Source: an uncultured Eubacteriales bacterium (GTDB taxonomy: Bacteria > Bacillota > Clostridia > HGM11514). Taken from it: a stretch of DNA of 16,759 nucleotides. Location: contig CABUMF010000045.1 in assembly GCA_902492655.1 (NCBI GenBank), positions 1 to 16,759 of the forward strand, read 5' to 3'. This document shows positions 1 to 7,477 of this stretch, piece after piece. Below the pieces are notes generated by a model. The model was given only the letters and a program-made list of their open reading frames with translations, did not search any database and was not told the DNA's origin. Both the position numbers and the translations under genes were made by a program. Position 1 is the stretch's first letter, and each line of letters starts with the position of its first letter.

Positions 1-449
1 GAGCCTGCTACTCCGCCGGTGTATCCTACGCCGATGCCGGCACCCATTTCGCTTTTGGCTTCAACGATACCGCCGCTTATAGTGATAGTGCCGCTGTTGC
101 CGCCATCACCGCCGCCGTATGCGCCGCCTAAACCGGCACCATCATCGCCTTCTGCTTTGACATAACCACCGTTTATGGTGATGATGCCACCATCGCCGCC
201 TTTGCCACTTACGCCTCCACCTATTCCCGTATCTCCTTTGGCATAAACAGCTCCGCCGTTTATGGTGAAAATCCCACCATTGCCACCTTCTTCGCCCTCA
301 CGGCCTCCGCCGATTCCCGTTCCAGATTTGCTCTCTGCTTTCACAATACCGCCATTAACGGTGATGATGCCGCCATCGACGCCGGGGCAGACACCGCCAA
401 TACCGGCTCCATAAATGCTTTTAGCTTCAATGATGCCGCCGTTTATTGT
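1..449 (-). repeat. Five tandem glycine-rich protein repeats (29-32 residues each)
   Basis: Read on the minus strand, the units start with TINGGIIEAK, TVNGGIVKAE, TINGGAVYAK, TINGGYVKAE and TISGGIVEAK. Each is followed by a GxGIGGG-like turn, with spacings of 29, 32, 29 and 32 residues. The last unit runs off the window. The alternating 29/32 spacing hints at a two-unit repeat. The DNA copies are diverged, so this is a protein repeat and not a recent DNA duplication. Confidence 0.75.
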
Positions 450-956
450 CATTGTTCCGCAATTGCCTTTAATATCACTAGGAGAATAAGATATGAAAGT
501 GGCTCCGATAGCCGCGTCCAGACCATGCGCTATCGTAGCAGTTAACTTACCCATAGTGTTTTCATCTTCGGACTGAGCATAAACGGTCAGTTCATTGGGG
601 CTGCCGTCTGTTATATCAGTATCATCGTCCTCTAACTGAATACCACCGTTTATTATAAGCTCACAACCATCCTTAAGAATAAGGTGAACCTTGCCGCTTA
701 CAGTTACGCGCTGAGGTGTTACTTCGCTTCCGATAGTAATATCGCTGTCGACCACATACCAGCCGTCTGTCCATACGGTGTCGCTGTCGGTTACTGTTTT
801 GTATTCACCGACAGATTTTGTCCCGATAGCCCAGTTTGCACCATTTTCATCACAATAGCGATAGGTTACATCGCCGTCTGCCGCCAACACTGCAGCGGGC
901 AAAAATGTTGTCATAAGACAAATAACCAACAAAAAACTCAAAATGACTTTTTTCAT
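1..956 (-). CDS. Secreted glycine-rich repeat protein, N-terminal part (3' end outside window)
   Basis: The frame is open from an ATG at 956 to the left window edge, about 318 codons without a stop. A GGAGG ribosome binding site (965-970) lies 8-9 bases upstream. Residues 1 to about 24 form a classic signal peptide: Met-Lys-Lys, a hydrophobic core, then Ala-Val-Leu-Ala followed by Ala-Asp. Residues 25-165 are a soluble domain beginning with a YRYCDENG segment. From about residue 170 there are tandem units reading [T][IV][NS]GG.[IV].AK/E followed by GAGIGGG and a Gly/Asp turn. Such repeats are common in secreted proteins of gut Clostridia and probably fold as a parallel beta-helix or beta-roll. 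They may bind carbohydrate or act as a cell-surface stalk, but function is not established here. The C-terminus, where an anchor or enzyme domain might sit, is missing. A consensus promoter lies just upstream. Confidence 0.85.
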   Translation of the reverse strand, partial: MKKVILSFLLVICLMTTFLPAAVLAADGDVTYRYCDENGANWAIGTKSVGEYKTVTDSDTVWTDGWYVVDSDITIGSEVTPQRVTVSGKVHLILKDGCELIINGGIQLEDDDTDITDGSPNELTVYAQSEDENTMGKLTATIAHGLDAAIGATFISYSPSDIKGNCGTMTINGGIIEAKSIYGAGIGGVCPGVDGGIITVNGGIVKAESKSGTGIGGGREGEEGGNGGIFTINGGAVYAKGDTGIGGGVSGKGGDGGIITINGGYVKAEGDDGAGLGGAYGGGDGGNSGTITISGGIVEAKSEMGAGIGVGYTGGVAG

Positions 957-995
957 ATCTGTTTACCTCCGCCATTTTTATTTAACTGTAAGTAA

Positions 996-1024
996 ATTAT
1001 ATCAAATTCCATTTAATTTGTCAA
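996..1024 (-). promoter_or_regulatory. Consensus SigA promoter of the glycine-rich repeat gene
   Basis: On the minus strand a perfect TTGACA (1019-1024) is separated by 17 bases from a perfect TATAAT (996-1001), about 40 bases before the ATG. No operator-like palindrome overlaps it, so expression may be constitutive. Confidence 0.8.
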
Positions 1025-1150
1025 TAATTCCAAGCGAACATAAATAAATATTTTCATAATTTCACATTACCGTCAATGAGAACAGGTTTTTTTATGCGAC
1101 AGAAGCCAATTAACAAGTTCATCTCCGCTATAGGCAACATCAAAATACAA

Positions 1151-1197
1151 AACGGGTGTAGCAAAACGATTTAAAAAATCATTCGGCTACACCCGTT
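1151..1197 (-). terminator. Hairpin terminator of the TetR gene (copy A of a repeated hairpin)
   Basis: AACGGGTGTAGC (1151-1162) pairs perfectly with GCTACACCCGTT (1186-1197) in a 12-bp stem. On the minus strand the stem is followed by TTTTGTATTTTG, so it should terminate the TetR transcript. The inner part (GCAAAACGATTTA) is shared with the hairpin at 4700-4737. Confidence 0.75.
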
Positions 1198-1237
1198 GTT
1201 CTGCTTATTATCATTCGAAAGCAGAATGTTCAAGCCA

Positions 1238-1822
1238 TCATAATGTTTTTTCCGAATTATTTTGCTTTAAAACAGAATAAACCGATAGCTTAAGTGCTTT
1301 CATTTGCATTTTTAAATAATGCTCATCTTCATACATCGCATAATGAACCGCCGCGCGGACAAACATAAATATAAACCCGGAAAGAATATCGACAGGCAAG
1401 CCGAGCTTCGGCGAAAGAGTTCGTGCATATTCATAATAGCGTTCGTTTACACCTTCAAAAAACTTCTTACCGTACTCTATGTACCTGGGGTGGGTATAAA
1501 CCTGATGCATAAAACGATATTTCTTACCGTGTTTTTTCGCAGTCCAATACGGTACTTCATTAATAAAACGCAATATATCATCAGCATTTTCGGGAGCAAG
1601 CGCCATAAACTCTGCTTCAACCTTGCTCATGCAATACTCGGTGGACTGCACAATAAGGTCATCCACATTATCAAAATACGCATAGAGATTTGCACTTGTC
1701 ATACCGCAATATTTACCAAGATCTTTTATACCTGTATCTCGAAGACCGTATTCACTGTAACACTCATAGCATTTTTCCATTATTTCTTTCTTTTTTTCTT
1801 CTCTATAATCCGCACTTCTCAT
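1238..1822 (-). CDS. TetR/AcrR-family transcriptional regulator
   Basis: This 194-residue protein has an N-terminal TetR helix-turn-helix at about residues 12-58. Recognisable parts are the EIMEKCYECYSEYGLRDTGI helix, the GKYCGMTSANLYAYF recognition segment and the following DLIVQ helix. The rest is the helical ligand-binding domain, which has no recognisable ligand signature. The open frame extends upstream to an ATG at 1927. I chose 1822 because it has an AGGGG ribosome binding site (1828-1833) and because a perfect promoter (1856-1884) lies inside the longer frame, so the first 35 codons would be promoter DNA. It diverges from the secreted GH13 gene at 2099 and probably represses itself and that gene. 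It ends in TGA ahead of the hairpin at 1151-1197. Confidence 0.88.
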   Translation of the reverse strand: MRSADYREEKKKEIMEKCYECYSEYGLRDTGIKDLGKYCGMTSANLYAYFDNVDDLIVQSTEYCMSKVEAEFMALAPENADDILRFINEVPYWTAKKHGKKYRFMHQVYTHPRYIEYGKKFFEGVNERYYEYARTLSPKLGLPVDILSGFIFMFVRAAVHYAMYEDEHYLKMQMKALKLSVYSVLKQNNSEKTL

Positions 1823-1836
1823 AACGCACCCCTGAT

Positions 1837-1910
1837 TACACTTGTGTATAAGAAAATTATAACTAATTTTATACAAATTGTCAATAGTTTTTAGAACTTT
1901 TATAAGTTCT
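1837..1910 (-). promoter_or_regulatory. TetR gene promoter with two candidate operators
   Basis: On the minus strand TTGACA (1879-1884) is 17 bases from TATAAT (1856-1861). One palindrome, AGAACTT-TTAT-AAGTTCT (1893-1910), sits just upstream of the -35 box. A second, TACAC-TT-GTGTA (1837-1848), sits between the -10 box and the ribosome binding site. Either could be the binding site of the TetR protein. Operator status is inference. Confidence 0.7.
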
Positions 1911-1957
1911 GCGGCAAATAAAATCATCGTAATTATGACCTATATTTATATCTTTTA

Positions 1958-2029
1958 TGTCGTTTCGTCCCTAAAAAATGTCGTTTTGTCACAAAATGGT
2001 TGACAAAATTTAAAAATTAATGCTAAAAT
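1958..2029 (+). promoter_or_regulatory. Promoter of the GH13 gene with upstream direct repeats
   Basis: TTGACA (2000-2005) is 18 bases from TAAAAT (2024-2029), which is preceded by TGC, giving an extended -10 box. Upstream, TGTCGTTTCGTC (1958-1969) recurs as TGTCGTTTTGTC (1979-1990), 21 bases or two helical turns apart. The second copy also forms an inverted repeat TTTTGTC/GACAAAA (1984-1990, 2002-2008) overlapping the -35 box, as a repressor site might. Confidence 0.65.
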
Positions 2030-2098
2030 GATAATGGATTTTGATGTCCTGAAAAAAATAAAGCAAACAGCATTATGTACGAAAGGATCAGGGTGATT

Positions 2099-4663
2099 AT
2101 GAAACCAAAAAAGCTTTTATCAATTCTATTGACTTGCATTATGGTGACGGGCTTGATACCGACGGCGGTGTCTGCCGGATACTATCTTGACCATGATGTT
2201 TCATCGAATCTTGCTAATGATTCGATTTATTATGCGACGAGAACGGACTTAAGAGACGAATCCATATACTATCTTATGATCACCCGTTTTTACGACGGTG
2301 ATTCGAGCAACAATGTTCACTGCTGGGATGACGGTCAGGCAAACAATCCCGATTCCGACCCGGCATGGCGCGGCGACTTTAAGGGGCTTATCGAAAAGCT
2401 TGACTATATAAAGGCTCTCGGCTTTACTGCGGTGCAGCTTACTCCCGTTGCTCAGAATGCCTCGGGCTATGATTACCACGGCTACCACCCCATAAATTTT
2501 AATAGAATTGACCCGAGATTTGAATCCGAAGGATACACCTATAAGGATCTTATCAACGCCTGCCATGAAAGAGGACTTAAGGTCATTCAGGAGATTACTT
2601 TAAACCATACAGGAAATTTCGGTGAGGAGTTCTTGTGCAAGCTTTTTGACATTGATGATAACGCAGACCTTTCTAACCTGGAAGAGTCATTTATTCCCAC
2701 GAAAACACTCCTTGACGCATACGGGTTAAACAGTACCGATGAATATTGGGCACAGAAAGGATCTGTTCAGTATTACCAAAGACTGAACCTTATGAAAAAT
2801 CTGGAGTATTCTGCTGAAAACGGAAACTCCACAGGCCCACTGCCCGATGCTAAAGACTATGACATAAGTAAGCTTTCCCATTCCGATGTGTTAAACCCGA
2901 ACAACTATTACCACAGCGGATATTTCCAGAGTATGAACTGGGATGATTGGACTTGTAAATTTTGTCAGATTGCGGGAGACTGCGTGGATATCAACACCGA
3001 AAATCCCGCTGTGGCAAAATACCTTGTAGAGGCTTGCAAAATGTATGTGGATGCGGGTGTGGACGCATTTGTCATAATGGATGCACGCCATATAGACAGA
3101 CTGTCTCTCAATATGCTATTCATAGAGCAAATAAAAGACCTTTTCATAGAAAAAGGAAAGGAACCTGCAGTATTTTTAGATGTAGTCACAAGATATACGA
3201 ATATATGGTACAGAGAAAAGGCAACTGAATCAACACCGTATTATACATGGAAAGAGAGCAATTCAAAATGGGCTGATCAATGGAGTTGGGAAACTTCTGC
3301 GGAAGCTATCAATAACAATATTAATCTTGTTTTCGACCATACAATAGAAGAAGTCGACATATCCGATGAACCTACAAGCAACAATGCGCAGCTTAACGGT
3401 ATTACATATCACAAGCCCGATCGCGATATGGCAAGCGCAAATGTTAATGATTTTACTATGCATCGTAACTTTGGCAATGCAACAAAGGCATATTCCGGTG
3501 CAGTGGCAGGCGACAAGTATTTTAACGATTCCACATGGAATATTACGTTTGTGGATTCTTATGACTATTCACCCGAAAGCCCTAATGAAAGATTAGGATT
3601 TAACGGCGGAACGGAAACATGGGCAGAAAACCTTTGTCTTATGTTTACCTTCCGAGGCATTCCGAGAGTTTTGGCAGGCACAGAAACTGAATTCCAAAAG
3701 GGAATGGTGATTGACCCAGGACCAACCACTCCGTTGTCTACAACAAGACGCGCCTACTACGGCGACTATTTAGAGGGAGATGTAAAAGCAACAGAGTTTT
3801 CCGAATATACCGCAAGCGGTACTGTTGCAGACACGCTCAGTTCTCCCCTTGCTGTGCACATACGAGAGCTTAATGCAATCCGCCAAGCCGTTCCGGCACT
3901 GAGAAAAGGTCAGTACACCACATCGGACGAATATGTTACTGGAGATATGGCATTTATCCGCCGATACACCGATAAAGACGAAAATATTGACAGCCTTGCG
4001 CTTGTTACGATAACAAGTGCCGCAGAATTTAGAAATATCCCCAACGGAAAATACGTTGACGCGGTAACAGGTGATGAACAGACTGTAACCGACGGAACAC
4101 TGTCTGTTGCGGCTACCCGCAAGGGCGACATGAGAGTATATGTGTGTGAGGCAGAAGGCTTTACGGGACTTGATACGCAGTTTGATGTTCCGACCTATAC
4201 GCTGAGCTTTGACGGAAACGGTGCAGAGGGCAGCATGGATAGCATAAGCTCCTCTTACTCGGGCAATGTTACTTTGCCGAAATGTACCTTTAAAGCTCCC
4301 GCAGGCAAGGTATTTAAGGCATGGAACGTAAACGGAACACTGTATCAGCCCGGAGATACGATAACGATTTCGGAGGATACCGTAATTTTGGCAGTATGGA
4401 GCCTATACATTACAGAAGGTGATGACAACAAATCCATTAAGCTAAACGCACCTGCCGGAGTCTACAATGTTATCTTTGCCGATTACGAAAACGGCATTCT
4501 TGCAAATGTGGATATAGTAGAAAAAACGATTTCTGAAACAGAAACGGAAGCTGTAACGGTTAATATGCAAAAGGATTTTGTTCTGGGAGCAGGCGACAAA
4601 GTTTTTCTGTGGAACAATATCTCCGGTATGACACCGGTTTGCGTTCCTTACGAAGTAAAATGA
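2099..4663 (+). CDS. Secreted GH13 alpha-amylase-like protein with degenerate active site and InlB-type repeat
   Basis: This 854-residue protein starts at the ATG at 2099, after an AGGGTG ribosome binding site; the frame also has an ATG at 2075. It has a signal peptide (KPKKLLSILL to AVSA), a GH13 barrel (about residues 45-570) and a beta domain ending near 685. An InlB B-repeat-like module (about 700-767) and a C-terminal beta-sandwich-like module (about 779-854) follow. The fold is clear from AWRGDFKGLIEKLDYIKALG, YDYHGYHPINF, the GDCVDINTENPAV segment and LMFTFRGIPRVLAGTETEF. The four catalytic regions are altered: region I has Glu165 in place of Asp, region II reads AFVIMDARH where GFR[IL]D..KH is expected, region III reads FLDV for xGEV, and region IV reads VDSYD for VD[NS]HD. 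A canonical hydrolase is therefore unlikely. It may be a starch- or glycan-binding pseudoenzyme, or act with shifted residues. It has no dockerin and no LPXTG signal. Confidence 0.9.
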   Translation: MKPKKLLSILLTCIMVTGLIPTAVSAGYYLDHDVSSNLANDSIYYATRTDLRDESIYYLMITRFYDGDSSNNVHCWDDGQANNPDSDPAWRGDFKGLIEKLDYIKALGFTAVQLTPVAQNASGYDYHGYHPINFNRIDPRFESEGYTYKDLINACHERGLKVIQEITLNHTGNFGEEFLCKLFDIDDNADLSNLEESFIPTKTLLDAYGLNSTDEYWAQKGSVQYYQRLNLMKNLEYSAENGNSTGPLPDAKDYDISKLSHSDVLNPNNYYHSGYFQSMNWDDWTCKFCQIAGDCVDINTENPAVAKYLVEACKMYVDAGVDAFVIMDARHIDRLSLNMLFIEQIKDLFIEKGKEPAVFLDVVTRYTNIWYREKATESTPYYTWKESNSKWADQWSWETSAEAINNNINLVFDHTIEEVDISDEPTSNNAQLNGITYHKPDRDMASANVNDFTMHRNFGNATKAYSGAVAGDKYFNDSTWNITFVDSYDYSPESPNERLGFNGGTETWAENLCLMFTFRGIPRVLAGTETEFQKGMVIDPGPTTPLSTTRRAYYGDYLEGDVKATEFSEYTASGTVADTLSSPLAVHIRELNAIRQAVPALRKGQYTTSDEYVTGDMAFIRRYTDKDENIDSLALVTITSAAEFRNIPNGKYVDAVTGDEQTVTDGTLSVAATRKGDMRVYVCEAEGFTGLDTQFDVPTYTLSFDGNGAEGSMDSISSSYSGNVTLPKCTFKAPAGKVFKAWNVNGTLYQPGDTITISEDTVILAVWSLYITEGDDNKSIKLNAPAGVYNVIFADYENGILANVDIVEKTISETETEAVTVNMQKDFVLGAGDKVFLWNNISGMTPVCVPYEVK

Positions 4664-4699
4664 TATATAAAAACCGGAACATAATATAACATTTAAGAA

Positions 4700-4737
4700 G
4701 GTGCGGCAAAACGATTTATCAGTCGTTTTGCCGCACC
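4700..4737. repeat. Perfect 15-bp palindromic hairpin (copy B of a repeated hairpin)
   Basis: GGTGCGGCAAAACGA (4700-4714) and TCGTTTTGCCGCACC (4723-4737) are perfect reverse complements around an 8-base loop. It shares GGTGYRGCAAAACGATTTA with copy A at 1155-1173. Neither strand has a strong U-tract after it, so it may not terminate well alone. It lies between the convergent GH13 and hydrolase genes. Confidence 0.7.
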
Positions 4738-4749
4738 CGGACTACTGAC

Positions 4750-4776
4750 AAACCCACCATTTTCAGGTGGGTTTTT
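4750..4776 (+). terminator. Rho-independent terminator after the GH13 gene
   Basis: AAACCCACC (4750-4758) pairs with GGTGGGTTT (4766-4774) across a 7-base loop. The T-run that closes the stem continues to 4776 on the plus strand. In the other direction the T-tract is short, so the minus-strand operon may be terminated only weakly here. Confidence 0.8.
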
Positions 4777-4841
4777 GTCGTATATATTAGATTTTTAATC
4801 ACTGTCGATAAAAAGTGGCGGTGTTATCTTTACATTTCCAC

Positions 4842-5468
4842 TTATATATCATGGCACAGCAGAACCGCATATTCACCGTTGCCGTATTTCTCAATAAATT
4901 TGCGGCTTTTTTCCGGGCAGTATGATGAGCCTGTAGGTATTCTCTTTTTCAAGCATTCGTGCAAATAGCATTCGTCTCCGGCAATGATATATTTCTCTTC
5001 GTTACCGGTAATTTCAACAATACAGGAGCCTTTTGAGTGACCGCCGATTTTTATCGTTTTTACGTTTTGGCAAATTTCTTTTTTATTATCGAACAGGCAA
5101 ACATTCATATCGTCTGCAAAATACTTTTTTCCCATTTCTTATTCATCACGCTGAATATAAATCTTTGCATTTTTATATTCGTTTACACATTCAATATGGT
5201 CATGATGCGAATGTGTAATGATAACATCGGTAATATCCTCCGGTTTTATATTCAAATTGCCGAGTGCCTTAACGGGACCTATAAAATCCGTCATTTCAAA
5301 GCCGGGCATGGTCACGCATCCGGCATCGACCAAAATCAGCCTGTTTTCGGTTTTTGTGAGGTATATCATAAATACGATGGGGCGAAACTTATCGTCCACT
5401 CCATTGTGAAATATCATACCTTCCGATAAAACCGATTTTCCATATTCTATAGGAATTATCTCTGTCAT
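4842..5468 (-). pseudogene. Metallo-beta-lactamase-fold hydrolase (lactonase-like), interrupted by in-frame TAA
   Basis: Two open frames, 5468-5139 (109 codons plus stop) and 5135-4842 (97 codons plus stop), lie in the same frame. Only a TAA (5139-5141) and one Glu codon separate them. Together they give a complete 207-residue hydrolase of the N-acyl-homoserine-lactonase type. The first part has VDAG and THSHHDH (residues 85-91). The second has the remaining metal ligands: His in GGHSKGS, Asp in AGDECY and His in LLCHDI. One base substitution would therefore explain the break. The ATG right after the stop has no good ribosome binding site, so two separately made halves are possible but unlikely. 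The first ATG overlaps the TGA of the upstream reductase gene as ATGA, so it is the last gene of the 8493-4842 operon. By family it would open a lactone or similar ester; this is inference. Confidence 0.82.
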
Positions 5469-6448
5469 TTTACCGTCAGTACTACCTTTCCTACATTTTG
5501 TCCCTTGTAGAGAATATCGTGCGCAGCCTCTGCCTCGGTTATCGGCAAAGTCTTATAAATTGTCGGCTTAACTTCTCCGCTCTCAATTTTAGGGAATACC
5601 TTTTCCACAAGCTCGGAAAGGATTTTCGCCTTAACCTCGGGAGTTCTCGAACGGAGTGTGCTTCCCACAATTCTCACATTTCTTACATAAATATTTTTAA
5701 GATCTATTTCTGTTTTCTGACCTGCAAGAGCCGCAATCATAATCCATCTTGCTCCGTGTGTGAGATAATGTATGCACTTACCCATAATTTCACCACCCAA
5801 ACAGTCTATGGCAACATCAACGCCGTGACCGTTTTCGAGTTCCTCTTTCAGAACCTCGGAAATATCCTCCTTTGTTGTCACTACAACCCTGTCGGCATTG
5901 AGATGTTTTATTGACGATGCAATTTCATCGGACAGAACTGTTGTAATTACCCTGATTCCAAATGCCTTTGCCATTGGAATGATAACACTTGCAAGTCCGG
6001 ACGCTCCCGCATTCATAAGAAGTGTATTTCCGGGCTTTATATTTCCCTCGATGAACAAATTCAAATAAGCCGTTGCGAAAGCTTCAGGAATTGCCGCCGC
6101 TTCCGCCATTGAACAGTTAATAGGTACAGGCATAAGCATATCGTATTTAACCGCAACATATTCGGCATATCCGCCGCCGCCCAATAGCGCACAGACCTTG
6201 TCGCCTATCTTCCAATTTGACTTTTCCTTTGCCTCGTCCCCCATTTGGGTGATTACTCCGGCAATTTCAAGCCCCATCCATTCGGGGGCTCCCGGAGGAG
6301 GCGGATAATCACCCTCACGCTGCATGAGGTCGGCACGGTTTAATGCCGCGGCATGAATTTCAACGAGAACCTCGTCACTCTTAATTTGCGGATCAGGTAC
6401 ATTATCCCACCTTAAGCTTCTGTCATCATTTACAAGAATTGCTTTCAT
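5465..6448 (-). CDS. Quinone oxidoreductase-like NAD(P)H reductase (MDR superfamily, PIG3/QOR type)
   Basis: This 327-residue medium-chain reductase has no zinc ligands. Recognisable parts are the N-terminal MKAILV strand, NRADLMQREGDYPPPPGAP (37-55, typical of the PIG3/QOR branch), GLEIAG (59-64), GGGGYAEY, and the nucleotide-binding turn AGASGLA (147-153). The C-terminus AHDILYKGQNVGKVVLTV is also typical of the family. It should reduce quinones or activated enones with NADPH in the cytoplasm. The start is uncertain. An ATG at 6460 is only one base from the AGGAG site (6462-6466), while the ATG at 6448 begins with the usual family N-terminus and is 13 bases away. I prefer 6448. Its stop overlaps the hydrolase start by four bases, so the two are probably translationally coupled. 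Confidence 0.9.
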   Translation of the reverse strand: MKAILVNDDRSLRWDNVPDPQIKSDEVLVEIHAAALNRADLMQREGDYPPPPGAPEWMGLEIAGVITQMGDEAKEKSNWKIGDKVCALLGGGGYAEYVAVKYDMLMPVPINCSMAEAAAIPEAFATAYLNLFIEGNIKPGNTLLMNAGASGLASVIIPMAKAFGIRVITTVLSDEIASSIKHLNADRVVVTTKEDISEVLKEELENGHGVDVAIDCLGGEIMGKCIHYLTHGARWIMIAALAGQKTEIDLKNIYVRNVRIVGSTLRSRTPEVKAKILSELVEKVFPKIESGEVKPTIYKTLPITEAEAAHDILYKGQNVGKVVLTVK

Positions 6449-6469
6449 AATTGGTTTCATTCTCCTTTT

Positions 6470-7477
6470 TTATAGACCGCAAGCTTTCAGTATCAGCTTA
6501 TGCAGTCCTCTTTCATATTCGTATCCGAACGGATTTTGCTTTTCGCCGTTTATGTACTTACCGAATGAGCGAAACATTGCATCATATCTTCCGAACACAG
6601 GCGTATCGTGATATTCAGCCTTTATGTTCCAGTTTTTGTCGAAGGCTTCTCTTACTCCTGTCCTTTGCGGTTGAAACACGCCGGGGCAATCTCCGCCAAG
6701 CCATTCAAAGGGTTTCAGTTCAACCGTTCCGAGTGTTCCGCACACAACAAGCTGTCTGCGTTCAAAGCCGCCCGGTTCAACAGCCGTGCTTTTAACAAAT
6801 GAAACGCCGTTTTTGTACTTAAACACCGCCATACCGAAATCATCGGCTGTAACTCCGTCAGTGCCGATAGGTTGACTTAATGGTATCACCTCCTGCGGTT
6901 CGCCGCAGATGTCATATACCAAATCAATCAGATGACAGCCGAGATAATACAGCATACCTCCGGGGTAATTCCCGAGCCAATTACGCTTTTCCACAGGATG
7001 AATACAGTTCATCTGCGCCTCAACGGCATAGATTTCCCCAAGCTTTCCGGATTTAATATCCTCCTTAAGCTTCATAACCGCCGGATTATAGCGGTACATA
7101 TAGCCCGTATGGAAAACAAGATTTTTTTCTTTTACCAAATCAATAAGCCTGTCAAAATCCGCATCGGATTCACTCCCCGGCTTATCCATATGTATATGTA
7201 ACCCCTTTTCCGCCGCCTTTATGGCATATTCGGTCAGCCGTCTGTCCTCGGTTTCTATGCAAACAGCTTCAAGTCCGGGGTAGCTGAGGATTTCATCAAC
7301 GGTCATTCTCTTAACATCCTCATACGCCCGTTGGCTGATATTATAAACAGGCTCATCTCCGTCAACAACAGCGTAGCCGATAAAATCGTAAATATCGCTT
7401 TGCAGCTTCAGTGTTGAAATTGCCGCATTTGCATGATCGTGTCCTGCCCCTATCTGCGCTATTTTTATCTTTTTCAT
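6470..7477 (-). CDS. Gfo/Idh/MocA-family oxidoreductase
   Basis: This 335-residue protein has an N-terminal Rossmann domain with GAGHDHA (10-16), a variant of the GxGxxG turn. It also has the conserved DKP (98-100, the EKP motif whose Lys is catalytic), GYMYRYNPA (125-133) and GGMLYYLGCHLIDL (173-186) with the family's His182 and Asp185. The C-terminal alpha/beta domain follows. Members oxidise or reduce sugars, inositols and their derivatives with NAD(P). The substrate is unknown. A GGAGG site lies 8 bases before the ATG, and the ATG overlaps the TGA of the preceding dehydrogenase by four bases. The pair of a zinc-type dehydrogenase followed by a Gfo/Idh/MocA protein suggests two oxidations of one substrate. 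Confidence 0.92.
   Translation of the reverse strand: MKKIKIAQIGAGHDHANAAISTLKLQSDIYDFIGYAVVDGDEPVYNISQRAYEDVKRMTVDEILSYPGLEAVCIETEDRRLTEYAIKAAEKGLHIHMDKPGSESDADFDRLIDLVKEKNLVFHTGYMYRYNPAVMKLKEDIKSGKLGEIYAVEAQMNCIHPVEKRNWLGNYPGGMLYYLGCHLIDLVYDICGEPQEVIPLSQPIGTDGVTADDFGMAVFKYKNGVSFVKSTAVEPGGFERRQLVVCGTLGTVELKPFEWLGGDCPGVFQPQRTGVREAFDKNWNIKAEYHDTPVFGRYDAMFRSFGKYINGEKQNPFGYEYERGLHKLILKACGL

Noticed and set aside
1..449. CRISPR or DNA satellite array
   Set aside because: The repeats are diverged at DNA level, lie within one open frame and repeat as protein units, with no constant repeat/spacer pattern.
684..995. 103-codon plus-strand open frame
   Set aside because: It lies antisense to the signal-peptide gene and its promoter and has no ribosome binding site or family-like sequence.
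1319..1894. 191-codon plus-strand open frame antisense to the TetR gene
   Set aside because: The minus-strand frame has a clear TetR helix-turn-helix, promoter and ribosome binding site; the plus frame has none of these.
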